A stretch of 36,727 nt of DNA from Bacillota bacterium (GCA_023415475.1 JAEZKL010000053.1:1-36727), one strand, 5' to 3'; counted from the first letter of the stretch, positions 1 through 9,441 are shown. The notes: generated from the letters alone by a model not told the origin. Numbers and translations: made by a program.

Positions 1-16
1 TGGATAATGTGGATAA

Positions 17-1420
17 CTACAATCCTAGAAGATTTTCTCCCACGGATACGATGTCTCCGGCGCCCATAGTTATCAACAGGTCACCGTTCATACAATTTTG
101 TAATAAATAATTTTCAATCTCATCAAAGCAGGGGAAATAGTGAACCTCTTTGCCCAATTTCTCAAGCTCCCGTACTAAATCTTTCGAAGAAATATCTCCC
201 GGATCCTTCTCTCTGGCGGCATAGATATCAGCGAGCACAATCTTATCCGCGAGGGACAGAGCTTCTGCGAATTCGGTCAGGTGCTTCTTCATCCTGGTAT
301 AGGTATGGGGCTGGAACACGCACCATAGGGTTTTATGGGGATACTTTACTGCGGCATTCAAAGTAGCCTGAACCTCAGTCGGATGATGGGCGTAGTCGTC
401 AATAACGGTAACTCCACCAATCTCTCCCTTGTACTCAAAGCGGCGCTTTGAATTATGAAAGGACATAAGAGCATTCTTAATCTTGTCAATCGGAAGGCCT
501 AGCTCAAGGGCAACTCCGATGGCAGGCATAGAATTGGATAGGTTATGAATACCAACAACATTTAAGCTGATTCGATCAATGTACTTGCCCTTATAATATA
601 AATCATAGCTACCCATGCTTTGATCGTTAAAGGTAATTTTATCGGCAGCAATGTCATAGGAACGATTACCGTTGCGATATTCGGGATCTATGATACCATA
701 AGTAAGAACCTCGCATTCAAGATCCTTTGTAAATTCCTCGACACGATCGATATCCCCATTAATAAACAGCTGCCCATTCTGTGGCAGACGTTTTGCAAAG
801 AGATGAAAGGAATTGCGAATATCCTCCAGATCCTTGAAGAAGTCAAGGTGATCAGCATCGATATTAAGTATAATGGCGCGATTTGGATTGAATTCCAGGA
901 AGGTGTTCGTATATTCACAGGCCTCTATAATAAAGTGCTCTGATTTACCCATACGGATGTTACCGCCGATGGCATCCAGAATTCCACCAACGGAGATGGT
1001 GGGATCCATTGCGGACTCCAAAAAGATAAGGGAGAGTATAGAGGTGGTAGTGGTCTTACCGTGGGTTCCGGAGACGGCAATCGCATCGTCAAAATTCAGC
1101 ATCAGCTGTCCGATCATCTCTGCCCGGTTCAACATAGGAATGTTCCTGTGCTTAACCTCCTGAAATTCCTCATTATCCTCGTGGATAGCGGCTGTATATA
1201 CAACAACATCAATATCAGAGGTGATGTTTGAGGACCTTTGGCCGAGCGCTACCTTGATGCCGAGCGCCTCGAGATGGTCAGTTATTTTACTTTGGTGACT
1301 GTCGGACCCGCTTACTTTAAAACCAAGGGTATGTAGATACTCTGCAAATCCGCTCATGCTTATTCCGCCAATGCCGATAAAATGGATCCGACAGGGCGTA
1401 TCAAAATCAATTTTGTACAT
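17..1420 (-). CDS. murC: UDP-N-acetylmuramate--L-alanine ligase
   Basis: This cytoplasmic ATP-dependent ligase adds L-alanine to UDP-N-acetylmuramate, the first step in building the peptidoglycan stem peptide. The 467-aa length is normal for MurC. The N-terminal nucleotide-sugar (Rossmann-like) domain starts with the glycine-rich HFIGIGGISMSG at residues 13-24. The ATP-binding loop SGTHGKTTT is at about 117-125. Further family motifs are visible: EACEY, NIDADHLDFF, HNSKRRFE and DDYAHHPTE. The start is the ATG at 1420, preceded on the minus strand by AGGAAGTG. The gene is transcribed away from spoVG, and a plausible sigma-A promoter lies about 70-95 bp upstream. The whole gene is inside the window. 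Confidence 0.97.
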   Translation of the reverse strand: MYKIDFDTPCRIHFIGIGGISMSGFAEYLHTLGFKVSGSDSHQSKITDHLEALGIKVALGQRSSNITSDIDVVVYTAAIHEDNEEFQEVKHRNIPMLNRAEMIGQLMLNFDDAIAVSGTHGKTTTTSILSLIFLESAMDPTISVGGILDAIGGNIRMGKSEHFIIEACEYTNTFLEFNPNRAIILNIDADHLDFFKDLEDIRNSFHLFAKRLPQNGQLFINGDIDRVEEFTKDLECEVLTYGIIDPEYRNGNRSYDIAADKITFNDQSMGSYDLYYKGKYIDRISLNVVGIHNLSNSMPAIGVALELGLPIDKIKNALMSFHNSKRRFEYKGEIGGVTVIDDYAHHPTEVQATLNAAVKYPHKTLWCVFQPHTYTRMKKHLTEFAEALSLADKIVLADIYAAREKDPGDISSKDLVRELEKLGKEVHYFPCFDEIENYLLQNCMNGDLLITMGAGDIVSVGENLLGL

Positions 1421-1485
1421 AGTACACTTCCTATTCTTATTTATTCATAACTAGCATATATCATCGTGAAGTTTTACTATCTGCT

Positions 1486-1513
1486 ATTATAACCCATTTT
1501 CCCTAAATTACAA
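1486..1513 (-). promoter_or_regulatory. putative murC promoter
   Basis: Read on the minus strand this is TTGTAA (1508-1513), a 16-bp spacer, then TATAAT (1486-1491). It points into murC and leaves a leader of about 60 nt. Confidence 0.55.
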
Positions 1514-1527
1514 TAATAAAATGCTTC

Positions 1528-1557
1528 CTCATCGTAACCTCATCGTAACACTCATCG
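1528..1557. repeat. short tandem repeat upstream of murC promoter
   Basis: CTCATCGTAAC occurs twice back to back (1528-1538 and 1539-1549). A partial third copy, CTCATCG, is at 1551-1557. The block sits just upstream of the putative murC -35 element. The rest of the 1421-1973 gap holds only this, the two promoters and an AAACCATT/AATGGTTT stem at 1703-1741. I see no gene in it. Confidence 0.6.
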
Positions 1558-1799
1558 AGACCTTCCCTGAAAAAGAAAAAATAATAATAGCATAATGTAC
1601 CGTAATATGATCTTTAGCGTGTATAAATATTTATGTTTCATAAAGCGAGGTATAGTCATTATATTCTATTTTTATGAATTAGTTGCTTGCTTTGCATGAA
1701 AAAAACCATTGAAATCGTATATATTAACCCTGAAATGGTTTGTAAAGGCGCGAAATGTAATAAAAAATATAGATTTTCTGGGTTTTTTCGTAAATAATA

Positions 1800-1828
1800 T
1801 TCACAATTTAGATTAAATATGGTATAAT
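1800..1828 (+). promoter_or_regulatory. putative spoVG promoter (extended -10)
   Basis: TTCACA (1800-1805), a 17-bp spacer, then TATAAT (1823-1828) with an upstream TG, giving TGGTATAAT. It would give spoVG a 5' leader of roughly 140 nt. In Bacillus spoVG is sigma-H dependent. I did not find a convincing sigma-H site here. Confidence 0.55.
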
Positions 1829-1973
1829 AAGGTAGTATCATTATATTGTTCAAATTTTAAAAGTATAAGAGTTTTGAGTTTTACTAGTAACAAGGAAAAG
1901 TGAAATTATCTAGTGTTAAACTAACTTTTTCTAAATAACTAACGATAAATAACGACAAAAGGGGGACTATGTC

Positions 1974-2255
1974 ATGCAAATTACTGACGTACGCGTGCGA
2001 AAGGTGAGTAAGGAAGGTAAGATGAAGGCTGTTGTTTCAATTACGCTTGATAACGAGTTCGTGGTTCACGATATTAAGGTAATTGAAGGCGATAAGGGCT
2101 TGTTCATTGCTATGCCCAGCAGGAAAGCCGGTGACGGAGAGTATCGCGATATTGCTCATCCAATCAATTCAGACACGAGAGATAAAATTCAGAAGATTAT
2201 CCTCGAGAAGTACGAGATTGCAGCTTTAGAGAATGAGGAAACAGAGGTAGAATAA
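1974..2255 (+). CDS. spoVG: septation/sporulation regulator SpoVG
   Basis: This small 93-aa protein is a full-length member of the SpoVG family. In Firmicutes the family is known as an RNA/DNA-binding regulator affecting spore cortex formation, cell division and virulence genes. The N-terminus ITDVRVRKVSKEGKMKAVVS and the segment FIAMPSRKAGDGEYRDIAHP are near-signature SpoVG sequences. The acidic C-terminal tail ends ENEETEVE. The start ATG at 1974 follows a GGGGGA ribosome binding site 8 nt upstream. The gene stands alone between its own promoter and a strong terminator, so it is probably monocistronic. Its presence supports a spore-forming host. Confidence 0.97.
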   Translation: MQITDVRVRKVSKEGKMKAVVSITLDNEFVVHDIKVIEGDKGLFIAMPSRKAGDGEYRDIAHPINSDTRDKIQKIILEKYEIAALENEETEVE

Positions 2256-2277
2256 CAAGAAGCGGTAATAAAAAGGC

Positions 2278-2306
2278 AAAAAAGCAGCTATGGGGCTGCT
2301 TTTTTT
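2278..2306 (+). terminator. Rho-independent terminator after spoVG
   Basis: The stem pairs AAAGCAGC with GCTGCTTT around a 6-nt loop. A run of seven T follows on the plus strand (2300-2306). Confidence 0.9.
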
Positions 2307-2383
2307 GTTGCCACCAACTGTTAAAAAGCTTATAATAATATCGCATGTACCCAGTTTTTAACCAGTAAATAAAGGTGGATCAT

Positions 2384-3379
2384 ATGATGAGGGAGTCCTT
2401 AGCGAATAAATGCGATTTGTTTGCCAACAATTATAATGTGCTAAGCAAGAAATTCAAGTGGAATAATTCAATCAATACAAGATTGGGAGCTTTATTATAT
2501 ACCATGGAGAATCGGGAGGCGGATATCGAGGCAATCGAGCGCTGCCGTAAGATTATCAAGGATAATACAGGTGTTTTTTCGCAGTTTAAGGACACAACTA
2601 ATTTTATGTCCTCGGTAATGCTATCTCTGCAGCCGGACCCGGAGCCGATGTTTAAGAGTGTTCTTAACGTCTATGATGCTATGAAGCACCAGGGCTTTCA
2701 TGCTTCTCCCTATCTGGTGCTGGCAGCTATTTCGATTGCTCTGCAGTCGGATCCCTATAATTATCAGAGAGTTATCGTATCGGCCAAGAATTATTATGAT
2801 GCCATGAAGCAGGAGCATAAGTTCATTACCTCCTCGGATGATTATGGCTTTGCAGCGCTACTCGCGATGTCGGAGAAGCCGGTGTACCGGGCAGTCAAGG
2901 AGATGGAGGATTGCTATCGAATTCTCAAAGGAGATTTCTTCGGGGCCAATGCAGTTCAGGCCTTATCCCATGTGCTGACCTTCAGCGAGGAGCCAGCCTA
3001 TGCGAAATGTAAACGGGTGGCTGAACTGGATCGGGCACTTAAGGATAAAAAATGCAAGATAGGATCAGGGATTGAGCTATCCTTCCTGGGAGTAATTGCA
3101 CTATTACTGGAGGATACACCAAAGCTTGCAGCTGAGATTGCAGAAGTAAAGGACAATCTCAAATCTAAGAAAGGCTTTGGAGGATGGTCCATTTCAAATA
3201 CGGAACGTATCATGTTTGCAGTCGCCATAGTTTGCGATGATCATCTGACGGGTGCAAAGAAAAATACCTTGGAATATACACTGGCGAATAATATCACAGG
3301 CATCCTGATCGCACAGCAGATGGCGGTCATGGCAGCAGCCTCAGGTGCGGCAGCGGCAGCTGCTTCATCCAATTCGTAA
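2384..3379 (+). CDS. DUF4003 family protein
   Basis: A 331-aa, mostly alpha-helical soluble protein that I recognise as DUF4003, a family of unknown function common in Firmicutes. It has repeated helical hairpins with no signal peptide or membrane segment. The final 15 or so residues are a low-complexity Ala/Ser tail (SGAAAAAASSNS). A GTG nine bases upstream (2375) is in frame. I prefer the ATG at 2384 because AAAGGTGG would then be the ribosome binding site at normal spacing and would not be translated. The ATG directly after it (2387) is also possible. It lies between spoVG and pth, an order I associate with Lachnospiraceae, but that gives no functional clue. Confidence 0.85.
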   Translation: MMRESLANKCDLFANNYNVLSKKFKWNNSINTRLGALLYTMENREADIEAIERCRKIIKDNTGVFSQFKDTTNFMSSVMLSLQPDPEPMFKSVLNVYDAMKHQGFHASPYLVLAAISIALQSDPYNYQRVIVSAKNYYDAMKQEHKFITSSDDYGFAALLAMSEKPVYRAVKEMEDCYRILKGDFFGANAVQALSHVLTFSEEPAYAKCKRVAELDRALKDKKCKIGSGIELSFLGVIALLLEDTPKLAAEIAEVKDNLKSKKGFGGWSISNTERIMFAVAIVCDDHLTGAKKNTLEYTLANNITGILIAQQMAVMAAASGAAAAAASSNS

Positions 3380-3457
3380 GGGCAGCTGCGATTTTGTTCA
3401 AAACCTTAGTTTATCATTCTATCTGTTTAGATTTTATATTGAAAGGTTAGTATATTT

Positions 3458-4027
3458 ATGTACATTATAGTAGGGTTAGGAAACCCAACGAAAGAATATC
3501 AGGCAACAAGACATAATATCGGATGGGATGCCGTAACAAGAATATCGGACGATTATCGGATACCCTTAGACTCTAAGAAGCATAAGGCCATTTGCGGCAA
3601 GGGCTATATAGAAGGGGAGAAGGTGATTCTGGCTCAACCGGTAACCTATATGAACCTAAGCGGCGAAAGTGTACGCGAGCTTATGGATTTTTATAAGGTA
3701 TCGCCGGAGGAGATTATCGTAATCTATGATGATATCAGCCTGGAGGTAGGACAGCTTCGTATCCGCAAGAAGGGCAGTGCCGGAGGACATAACGGTATCA
3801 AAAGTATCATCAGTCATCTTGGTACCGATGAATTTCTCAGAATTAAAGTGGGAGTCGGTGATAAGCCGAAGGATTGGGATCTGGCGGATTATGTGCTTTC
3901 CCGTTTTACGAAAGAAGAGAATGAAGTCATCCGGGAAGCCTTAAAGAACACCTCCGATGCCTGCAAAATGATTACAAGCGGTGACATCGATGCCGCGATG
4001 AATCTCTACAACCGAAAGAAACCGTAA
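3458..4027 (+). CDS. pth: peptidyl-tRNA hydrolase
   Basis: Pth hydrolyses peptidyl-tRNA released prematurely from ribosomes and so recycles tRNA. The 189-aa length is typical for bacterial Pth. The N-terminal GLGNPTKEYQATRHNIG contains the catalytic histidine (H19 here) and the conserved asparagine (N9). The segment PVTYMNLSGESV, the IYDDIS acidic motif and GSAGGHNGIKSI all match the family. The start is the ATG at 3458 after GAAAGG. It precedes mfd, as in many Firmicutes. A 198-bp palindromic element separates the two, so co-transcription is uncertain. Confidence 0.97.
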   Translation: MYIIVGLGNPTKEYQATRHNIGWDAVTRISDDYRIPLDSKKHKAICGKGYIEGEKVILAQPVTYMNLSGESVRELMDFYKVSPEEIIVIYDDISLEVGQLRIRKKGSAGGHNGIKSIISHLGTDEFLRIKVGVGDKPKDWDLADYVLSRFTKEENEVIREALKNTSDACKMITSGDIDAAMNLYNRKKP

Positions 4028-4060
4028 GAAAGTTTATCAGGGTGTCATAAGCTAGCTAGT

Positions 4061-4258
4061 ATGATTAGAGCGTCAAAAGCCTAAATACAATAGGGTCTAA
4101 TGAATCAGGATGTATCAGCATTCAGCTTGGCGTCGACCGGCTGAGTACATCTTGCGAAGCGAAGCGTTCTGAGCGTGCGAGGGCAAGGCAGCCAAATGAA
4201 TACTGATACATCCTGATTGATATATATAAAGTATATTGGCTTTTGACGCTCTAATCAT
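4061..4258. repeat. nested-palindrome MITE-like element between pth and mfd
   Basis: The ends are a perfect 21-bp inverted repeat: 4061-4081 starts ATGATTAGAGCGTCAAAAGC, and 4238-4258 is its exact reverse complement. Inside is a second inverted repeat with a perfect 16-bp core, AATCAGGATGTATCAG (4103-4118) and CTGATACATCCTGATT (4203-4218). That repeat continues imperfectly to TTGGC/GCCAA. The central 70 nt are more GC-rich than the flanks. There is no ORF and no clear target-site duplication. It resembles a non-autonomous mobile element or a large intergenic structured repeat. Confidence 0.75.
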
Positions 4259-4303
4259 CATTAATGTAAATTTAAGTTTATTCGTTTTCCATAGGAGGAT
4301 ATA

Positions 4304-7300
4304 TTGTTGAAAACCTTTACCATGCCCCTGATGGAGCTAAAGGAATTTATTGAAATAAGGGAGAACATAAGAAAGAAATCTCTGCCGGTACAGGTTACCG
4401 GCTGTATTGATTCCCAAAAATGCCACCTGATGCAAGGACTCGGAGAGGGCTTCCGTTATCGTGTCATCGTGACCTACAATGACTTAAAGGCAAAGGAAAT
4501 CTATGAGGATTACCGACTTTATGATAAGGAAGTGCTGTTATATCCGGCGAAGGATATTATCTTCTATAGTGCGGATATCCATGGTAATGCCATTGTCAGG
4601 GATCGTCTCAAGGTGCTACGCAGATTGATTGAGAGGAAGGAAGCCACCATTATTCTCTCACTGGACGGTGGTATGGACCGGCTGTTGCCACTTCAGATGG
4701 TGAAGGAGCGTATCCTTACGGTTAACACCTCCTCAACCTTAAAGCTGACCAAGTTCAGCGAGGATCTGGTGCATCTCGGTTATGAGCGTCAGGCTCAGGT
4801 TGAGTCTCCCGGAGACTTTGCGGTGCGTGGAGGAATTATCGATATCTTCCCGCTTACGGAGGATGCCCCATATCGTATTGAATTATGGGGAGATGAGATT
4901 GATTCCATCCGAACCTTTGATGTCAGCAGTCAGCGCTCCATTGAGCAGGTGGAGGAGCTGGTAATCTATCCGGCAGCCGAGATTATTCCCGATGAGGCAA
5001 GACTCAGAGCTGGTATACGTAAGCTGGAGGAAGAGGAGAAGCAGTATTATAAAGCGTTAAGAGATCAGTTTAAGACCGAGGAGGCAGCCAGGATTCATCA
5101 GATTATCCAGGAATTCAAGGATAATCTGGAGGCATACCAGGGCTCGGTCGCTTTGGAAAGCTATATTAATTATTTCTTCGATCAGACCATGAGCTTTTTC
5201 CAATATTTCGATCAGGAGGATACCATATTCTTCTTAGACGAACCGGGAAGACTGTCAGAGAAGGGAGAAGCAGTCGAGCTGGAGTTTCGGGAGTGTATGA
5301 TCGGTCGAATCGAGAAGGGCTATATTCTTCCCGGTCAGACCGATGTAATCTATGGTTATAAGGAAGTCATGGGGTTACTGGCAAATCGCAATTCCGTCCT
5401 CATCAGTACCATGGAGGTTAAGAATAATTTCTATTCCCCGAAGCATAAATATGATTTTACAGTACAGACCGTAGCATCCTATCATAATAATTTTGAGGTT
5501 CTGATTAAGGATCTGGAGCGCTGGAAGAGGAATAAATACAGGGTAATCCTGCTCTCAGGCTCCCGCACGAGAGCTATGCGTCTTTCGGAGGATCTGAGGG
5601 AATTTAATCTGAGTGCCTTCTACAGCGAGGATATGGACCGGGTGTTACAGAGCGGCGAGATCATGGTTGCCTACGGCAATCTGCGCAGAGGCTTTGAATA
5701 TCCGCTGATTAAGCTGGTTATCATCTCAGAGAGCGATATCTTCGGAACAGAGAAGAAGAAAAAAAGAAAGAAATCCTCCTATGAGGGCAACAAGATTCAA
5801 AGCTTTACGGAGCTGACGCCCGGTGACTATGTTGTACATGAAAATCACGGTCTTGGTATCTACAAGGGTATCGAGAAAATAGAAGTCGATAAGATTACAA
5901 AGGATTATATTAAGATAGAATACGGCGGTGGGGGCGTGTTGTATATTCTTGCAACAGGCCTTGATGTGATTCAGAAATATTCCGGCTCGGAAGGCCGAAA
6001 GCCAAAGCTGAATAAGCTAAATTCTATTGAATGGAAGAATACGAAGGCAAAGGTACGCGGTGCGGTTCAGGAGGTAGCGAAGGAACTGGTCGAGCTCTAT
6101 GCCCAAAGGCAGGAGAAGGTCGGCTTCCAGTTTGGAGAGGACACCGTATGGCAGAAGGAATTCGAGGAAGCATTTCCTTATGAGGAGACAGAGGATCAGC
6201 TTCTTGCCATTGAGGCAGCGAAGAAAGATATGGAAAGTAATCGCATCATGGATCGTCTGATCTGTGGAGACGTTGGTTACGGCAAGACGGAGATTGCAAT
6301 CCGTGCTGCCTTCAAGGCGGTATCCTACGGAAAGCAGGTGGTGGTGTTAGTACCCACCACAATTCTGGCCCAGCAGCATTATAACACCTTAGTACAGCGC
6401 ATGATGGATTTTCCGGTCAGTGTCGATGTGTTATCCCGTTTCCGAAGTGCTGCTGAGCAGAAGAAGACACTGGAGCGCCTGAAGAAGGGGAGTCTTGATA
6501 TTGTTGTGGGCACCCATCGGGTTCTATCCTCCGATGTGAAGTTTAAGAATCTGGGACTTTTAATAGTAGATGAGGAGCAGCGTTTCGGTGTAACCCATAA
6601 AGAGAAGATTAAGCAGATGAAAAAGGATATCGATGTGCTTACCTTAACAGCGACACCGATTCCCAGGACGCTGCATATGAGCTTGGTCGGGATCCGTGAC
6701 ATGAGTGTTTTGGATGAACCGCCGGTAGACCGTCTCCCAATTCAGACCTATGTATTGGAGCATAATGATGAGATTATTCGGGAAGCCATCAGCCGCGAGC
6801 TGGCGAGGAATGGACAGGTGTATTATGTCTATAACCGGGTCAACGGCATCGACGAGGTAGCCAATAATGTTGCGCGGTTATGTCCTGAGGCTAATGTAGC
6901 CTTTGCTCATGGACAGATGAATGAGCGGGCTCTGGAGAAGATTATGTTTGATTTTATCTCCGGAGAGATTGATGTCCTGGTCTCCACCACGATTATTGAG
7001 ACAGGTCTGGATATCTCCAATGTAAATACGATGATTATCGATGATGCGGATCGACTGGGACTATCCCAGCTCTATCAGCTACGCGGGCGTGTCGGACGCT
7101 CCAATCGTACCGCCTATGCCTTCCTAATGTATCGCAGGGATAAGATGTTGAAGGAAATCGCGGAGAAGAGACTTCATGCCATCAAGGAGTTCACGGAATT
7201 AGGCTCGGGCTTTAAGATTGCCATGCGTGATCTGGAGATCCGCGGAGCAGGTAATCTCCTCGGAGCGGAGCAGAGCGGCCATATGGAAGCAGTGGGCTAT

Positions 7301-7843
7301 GATCTGTATTGCAAGATGCTTAACGAAGCAGTCAAGTCCATGAAGGGTGTAGAAGCAGCTTTCGAGGAGACCTATGAGACAACGGTGGATATGGATATAG
7401 ATGCCTATATTCCGGCAACCTATATTAAGAATGAGGTTCAGAAGCTGGATATCTACAAGCGAATTGCTGAGATAGAGAGTGAAGAAGAGATGATGGATAT
7501 GCAGGAGGAGCTCACCGATCGCTTCGGAGATATGCCGACTGCAGTAAATAATCTTCTGAATATTGCACTGATTAAGGCAATCAGTCACAGCCTTTACATT
7601 GTACAGCTGATTCATAAGGATAATGAGGTCAAATTAATTATGTATCCGAAAGCAAAGCTTGCGGTTGAAAAGATCCCCGAGCTTATGCTAAAATATCAGA
7701 ACAACCTAAAGCTCATGCCACAGGCTAATCCTTATTTTGTATACCGACTACCGAGCAATCCCAAGGGCAGGACCGAGTCGATTGCAATATTTGACCAGCT
7801 GTATAAGCTCTTAGCGGATTTTAAAATATTGTTGCAGAATTAA
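4304..7843 (+). CDS. mfd: transcription-repair coupling factor Mfd
   Basis: Mfd displaces RNA polymerase stalled at DNA lesions and recruits UvrA for nucleotide excision repair. The 1179-aa length is full length. The N-terminal UvrB-homology part includes RGGIIDIFP. The RNA-polymerase-interacting (CarD-like) domain begins at TPGDYVVHENHGLGIYKG. The RecG-like SF2 motor has Walker A CGDVGYGKTE, the Mfd-type DEEQRFG box, TATPIPRT, and STTIIETGLDI followed by QLRGRVGRS. A C-terminal TRCF domain ends the protein. The start is TTG: two adjacent TTG codons (4304 and 4307) follow AGGAGG at 4293-4298, and the second is equally plausible. The strand and spacing suggest readthrough from pth is possible. 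Confidence 0.97.
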   Translation: MLKTFTMPLMELKEFIEIRENIRKKSLPVQVTGCIDSQKCHLMQGLGEGFRYRVIVTYNDLKAKEIYEDYRLYDKEVLLYPAKDIIFYSADIHGNAIVRDRLKVLRRLIERKEATIILSLDGGMDRLLPLQMVKERILTVNTSSTLKLTKFSEDLVHLGYERQAQVESPGDFAVRGGIIDIFPLTEDAPYRIELWGDEIDSIRTFDVSSQRSIEQVEELVIYPAAEIIPDEARLRAGIRKLEEEEKQYYKALRDQFKTEEAARIHQIIQEFKDNLEAYQGSVALESYINYFFDQTMSFFQYFDQEDTIFFLDEPGRLSEKGEAVELEFRECMIGRIEKGYILPGQTDVIYGYKEVMGLLANRNSVLISTMEVKNNFYSPKHKYDFTVQTVASYHNNFEVLIKDLERWKRNKYRVILLSGSRTRAMRLSEDLREFNLSAFYSEDMDRVLQSGEIMVAYGNLRRGFEYPLIKLVIISESDIFGTEKKKKRKKSSYEGNKIQSFTELTPGDYVVHENHGLGIYKGIEKIEVDKITKDYIKIEYGGGGVLYILATGLDVIQKYSGSEGRKPKLNKLNSIEWKNTKAKVRGAVQEVAKELVELYAQRQEKVGFQFGEDTVWQKEFEEAFPYEETEDQLLAIEAAKKDMESNRIMDRLICGDVGYGKTEIAIRAAFKAVSYGKQVVVLVPTTILAQQHYNTLVQRMMDFPVSVDVLSRFRSAAEQKKTLERLKKGSLDIVVGTHRVLSSDVKFKNLGLLIVDEEQRFGVTHKEKIKQMKKDIDVLTLTATPIPRTLHMSLVGIRDMSVLDEPPVDRLPIQTYVLEHNDEIIREAISRELARNGQVYYVYNRVNGIDEVANNVARLCPEANVAFAHGQMNERALEKIMFDFISGEIDVLVSTTIIETGLDISNVNTMIIDDADRLGLSQLYQLRGRVGRSNRTAYAFLMYRRDKMLKEIAEKRLHAIKEFTELGSGFKIAMRDLEIRGAGNLLGAEQSGHMEAVGYDLYCKMLNEAVKSMKGVEAAFEETYETTVDMDIDAYIPATYIKNEVQKLDIYKRIAEIESEEEMMDMQEELTDRFGDMPTAVNNLLNIALIKAISHSLYIVQLIHKDNEVKLIMYPKAKLAVEKIPELMLKYQNNLKLMPQANPYFVYRLPSNPKGRTESIAIFDQLYKLLADFKILLQN

Positions 7844-7895
7844 TTGATAAGGCCAATAAATGAATGGCATACATCCATTGCTTTGAAAGGGGAAA

Positions 7896-7920
7896 GTGTG
7901 AAATAAAAGAATTTTCACAC
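7896..7920. repeat. small hairpin after mfd
   Basis: GTGTGAAA (7896-7903) pairs with TTTCACAC (7913-7920) around a 9-nt loop. There is no T-run on the plus strand. It lies directly before the larger palindrome in front of the isomerase gene. Confidence 0.5.
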
Positions 7921-7921
7921 G

Positions 7922-8000
7922 GAAAGAACTTCAAAATGATAATCCCAAAGTGTTAAGGAAGAACATCTTAACACTTGGAATTTCATTTCGAACTTCTTTC
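7922..8000. repeat. long imperfect palindrome upstream of the PPIase gene
   Basis: The perfect central stem is AAGTGTTAAG (7948-7957) with CTTAACACTT (7967-7976). The pairing extends outward, with a few mismatches and one bulge, to GAAAGAA...TTC at 7922 and GAAC...CTTTC ending at 8000. Each arm is about 35 nt and the loop is 9 nt. It ends about 25 nt before the ribosome binding site of the next gene. It could be a regulatory leader structure or a decayed repeat. Confidence 0.6.
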
Positions 8001-8034
8001 AGGTATTATTTGTGCTATCAGAATGGAGGTTAAT

Positions 8035-9441
8035 ATGAGGACAAGTCGTAAGCGAATAATCGGGATATCCGCATTACTGCTGCTGATGCTGTTGTCAGCC
8101 TGCAGGGTTGGGAAAGAACGATATGAATTAACGAATTATATAGGAAAGTCAGTCTCGACCTTCGAGAAAAGGTCCGGTATCGAGCTTGAGGAGCAGGGTA
8201 CCGGTGTATATCGTAAGGAGAATGTCGTTCAGATCATGGCTCCGGATAAAAAGGTGAATGCAATATCCCTGCTGAATGGAGCAGGTGAATATAAGGTCTA
8301 CGGGGTAAGCGTCGGAATGACGAAGGCAGAAGTGGATGTATTATTGGCGGAAAGCTTCGGAAAAGAGCTTACCAAGACCATCAACACCGAGAAGAATGCC
8401 GTTACCTATACCTATCTGAAGAATGAAAAGGAGTTGTATATCTCCTATGATGTTGATCAAGAGACAGTAACCGAATTATCTTACTATATCGTAGATACTA
8501 AGGTGAAGGAGGAGAACGAAGCGACGGAGCAGATCAACTCCGGTGAGTTAATGGCGATGATCGGAGACATTCGCGTCTATTATAACGAGGCGATGGTCTA
8601 CCTGAAGTCCGCTCAGGAAAATTATGAGGCAGAGTATGGCAACGACATCTGGGAGGCAGATATTCTCGGGAACGGAGAGACCTTTGGAACGATGATTAAG
8701 GAGGAGGTAATTAATCAGATTACCGAGCTGAAGATCATCGGTGCAGAAGCAGCGAAGGAAGACATCACACTGACCGAGGAGGAGCTGGCAGATGCCAACG
8801 CATATGCGAAGGAGCATTTTAATGGTTTAACCTCAGAGGATATCAGCAAATATTTGATTACCGAGGAGCTGCTACGAAAGGTATATGCAGACAATCTTCT
8901 TGCAGAAAAGACCTTTGAACACTTTACCATTAATGTAGATAACAAGGTGTCCGACCTGGAATCCAAACAGATTACAATCAGGCAGATACTGATCAATAGC
9001 GTCAATTATGATAATGAAGGTAAGCCGACCGAATTATCCGCAGAGGATAAGTCAGCAGCCTACGAGAAGGTAAAGAACCTGTTAGAGCAGGCGAAGACCA
9101 CAGAGGATTTTAAAGCTCTGGCAGAAGCGAATTCGGAAGCAGAGACCATAGAGTATACCTTTGGACGAGGCGAGGGACCGGAGGAATACAGTGACTCCTT
9201 TGAGCAAGCTGCCTTTACTCTTAAAACCGGACAGGTGAGTGACATCATTTCTACGGATTATGGCTGGCATATCCTGTATTGTGTATCGGATTACGATGAG
9301 GATGCCACCACCCAGAAGAAGGAAGAGATTATTAGTCAGAGGAGAAGTGAATTGTTTGCCAAGCTTTATGAGGGATGGACCACAAATTATGACGTGGTTG
9401 TGAACAGTGAAGCCTGGAATACCATCAGCTTTGAGGAATAA
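8035..9441 (+). CDS. PrsA/SurA-like peptidyl-prolyl isomerase lipoprotein
   Basis: A probable extracytoplasmic foldase anchored as a lipoprotein. With the ATG at 8035, the protein (468 aa) starts MRTSRKRIIGISALLLLMLL and has the lipobox LSAC. That start is preceded by TGGAGGT at good spacing; the longer frame beginning at 7975 has no such site and would bury the signal peptide. A middle SurA-N-like helical region (about 150-290) precedes a parvulin/rotamase domain (about 305-425). That domain shows IRQILI, FGRGEGPEEYSDSFEQAAF and the GWHILYC end motif. The N-terminal 130 residues form an extra domain of unknown role. It follows mfd, as often seen in Clostridia, and ends before a terminator. 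Confidence 0.88.
   Translation: MRTSRKRIIGISALLLLMLLSACRVGKERYELTNYIGKSVSTFEKRSGIELEEQGTGVYRKENVVQIMAPDKKVNAISLLNGAGEYKVYGVSVGMTKAEVDVLLAESFGKELTKTINTEKNAVTYTYLKNEKELYISYDVDQETVTELSYYIVDTKVKEENEATEQINSGELMAMIGDIRVYYNEAMVYLKSAQENYEAEYGNDIWEADILGNGETFGTMIKEEVINQITELKIIGAEAAKEDITLTEEELADANAYAKEHFNGLTSEDISKYLITEELLRKVYADNLLAEKTFEHFTINVDNKVSDLESKQITIRQILINSVNYDNEGKPTELSAEDKSAAYEKVKNLLEQAKTTEDFKALAEANSEAETIEYTFGRGEGPEEYSDSFEQAAFTLKTGQVSDIISTDYGWHILYCVSDYDEDATTQKKEEIISQRRSELFAKLYEGWTTNYDVVVNSEAWNTISFEE

Noticed and set aside
6379..7615. Minus-strand open frames inside mfd
   Set aside because: They are shadows of the mfd reading frame with no ribosome binding sites or recognisable domains.
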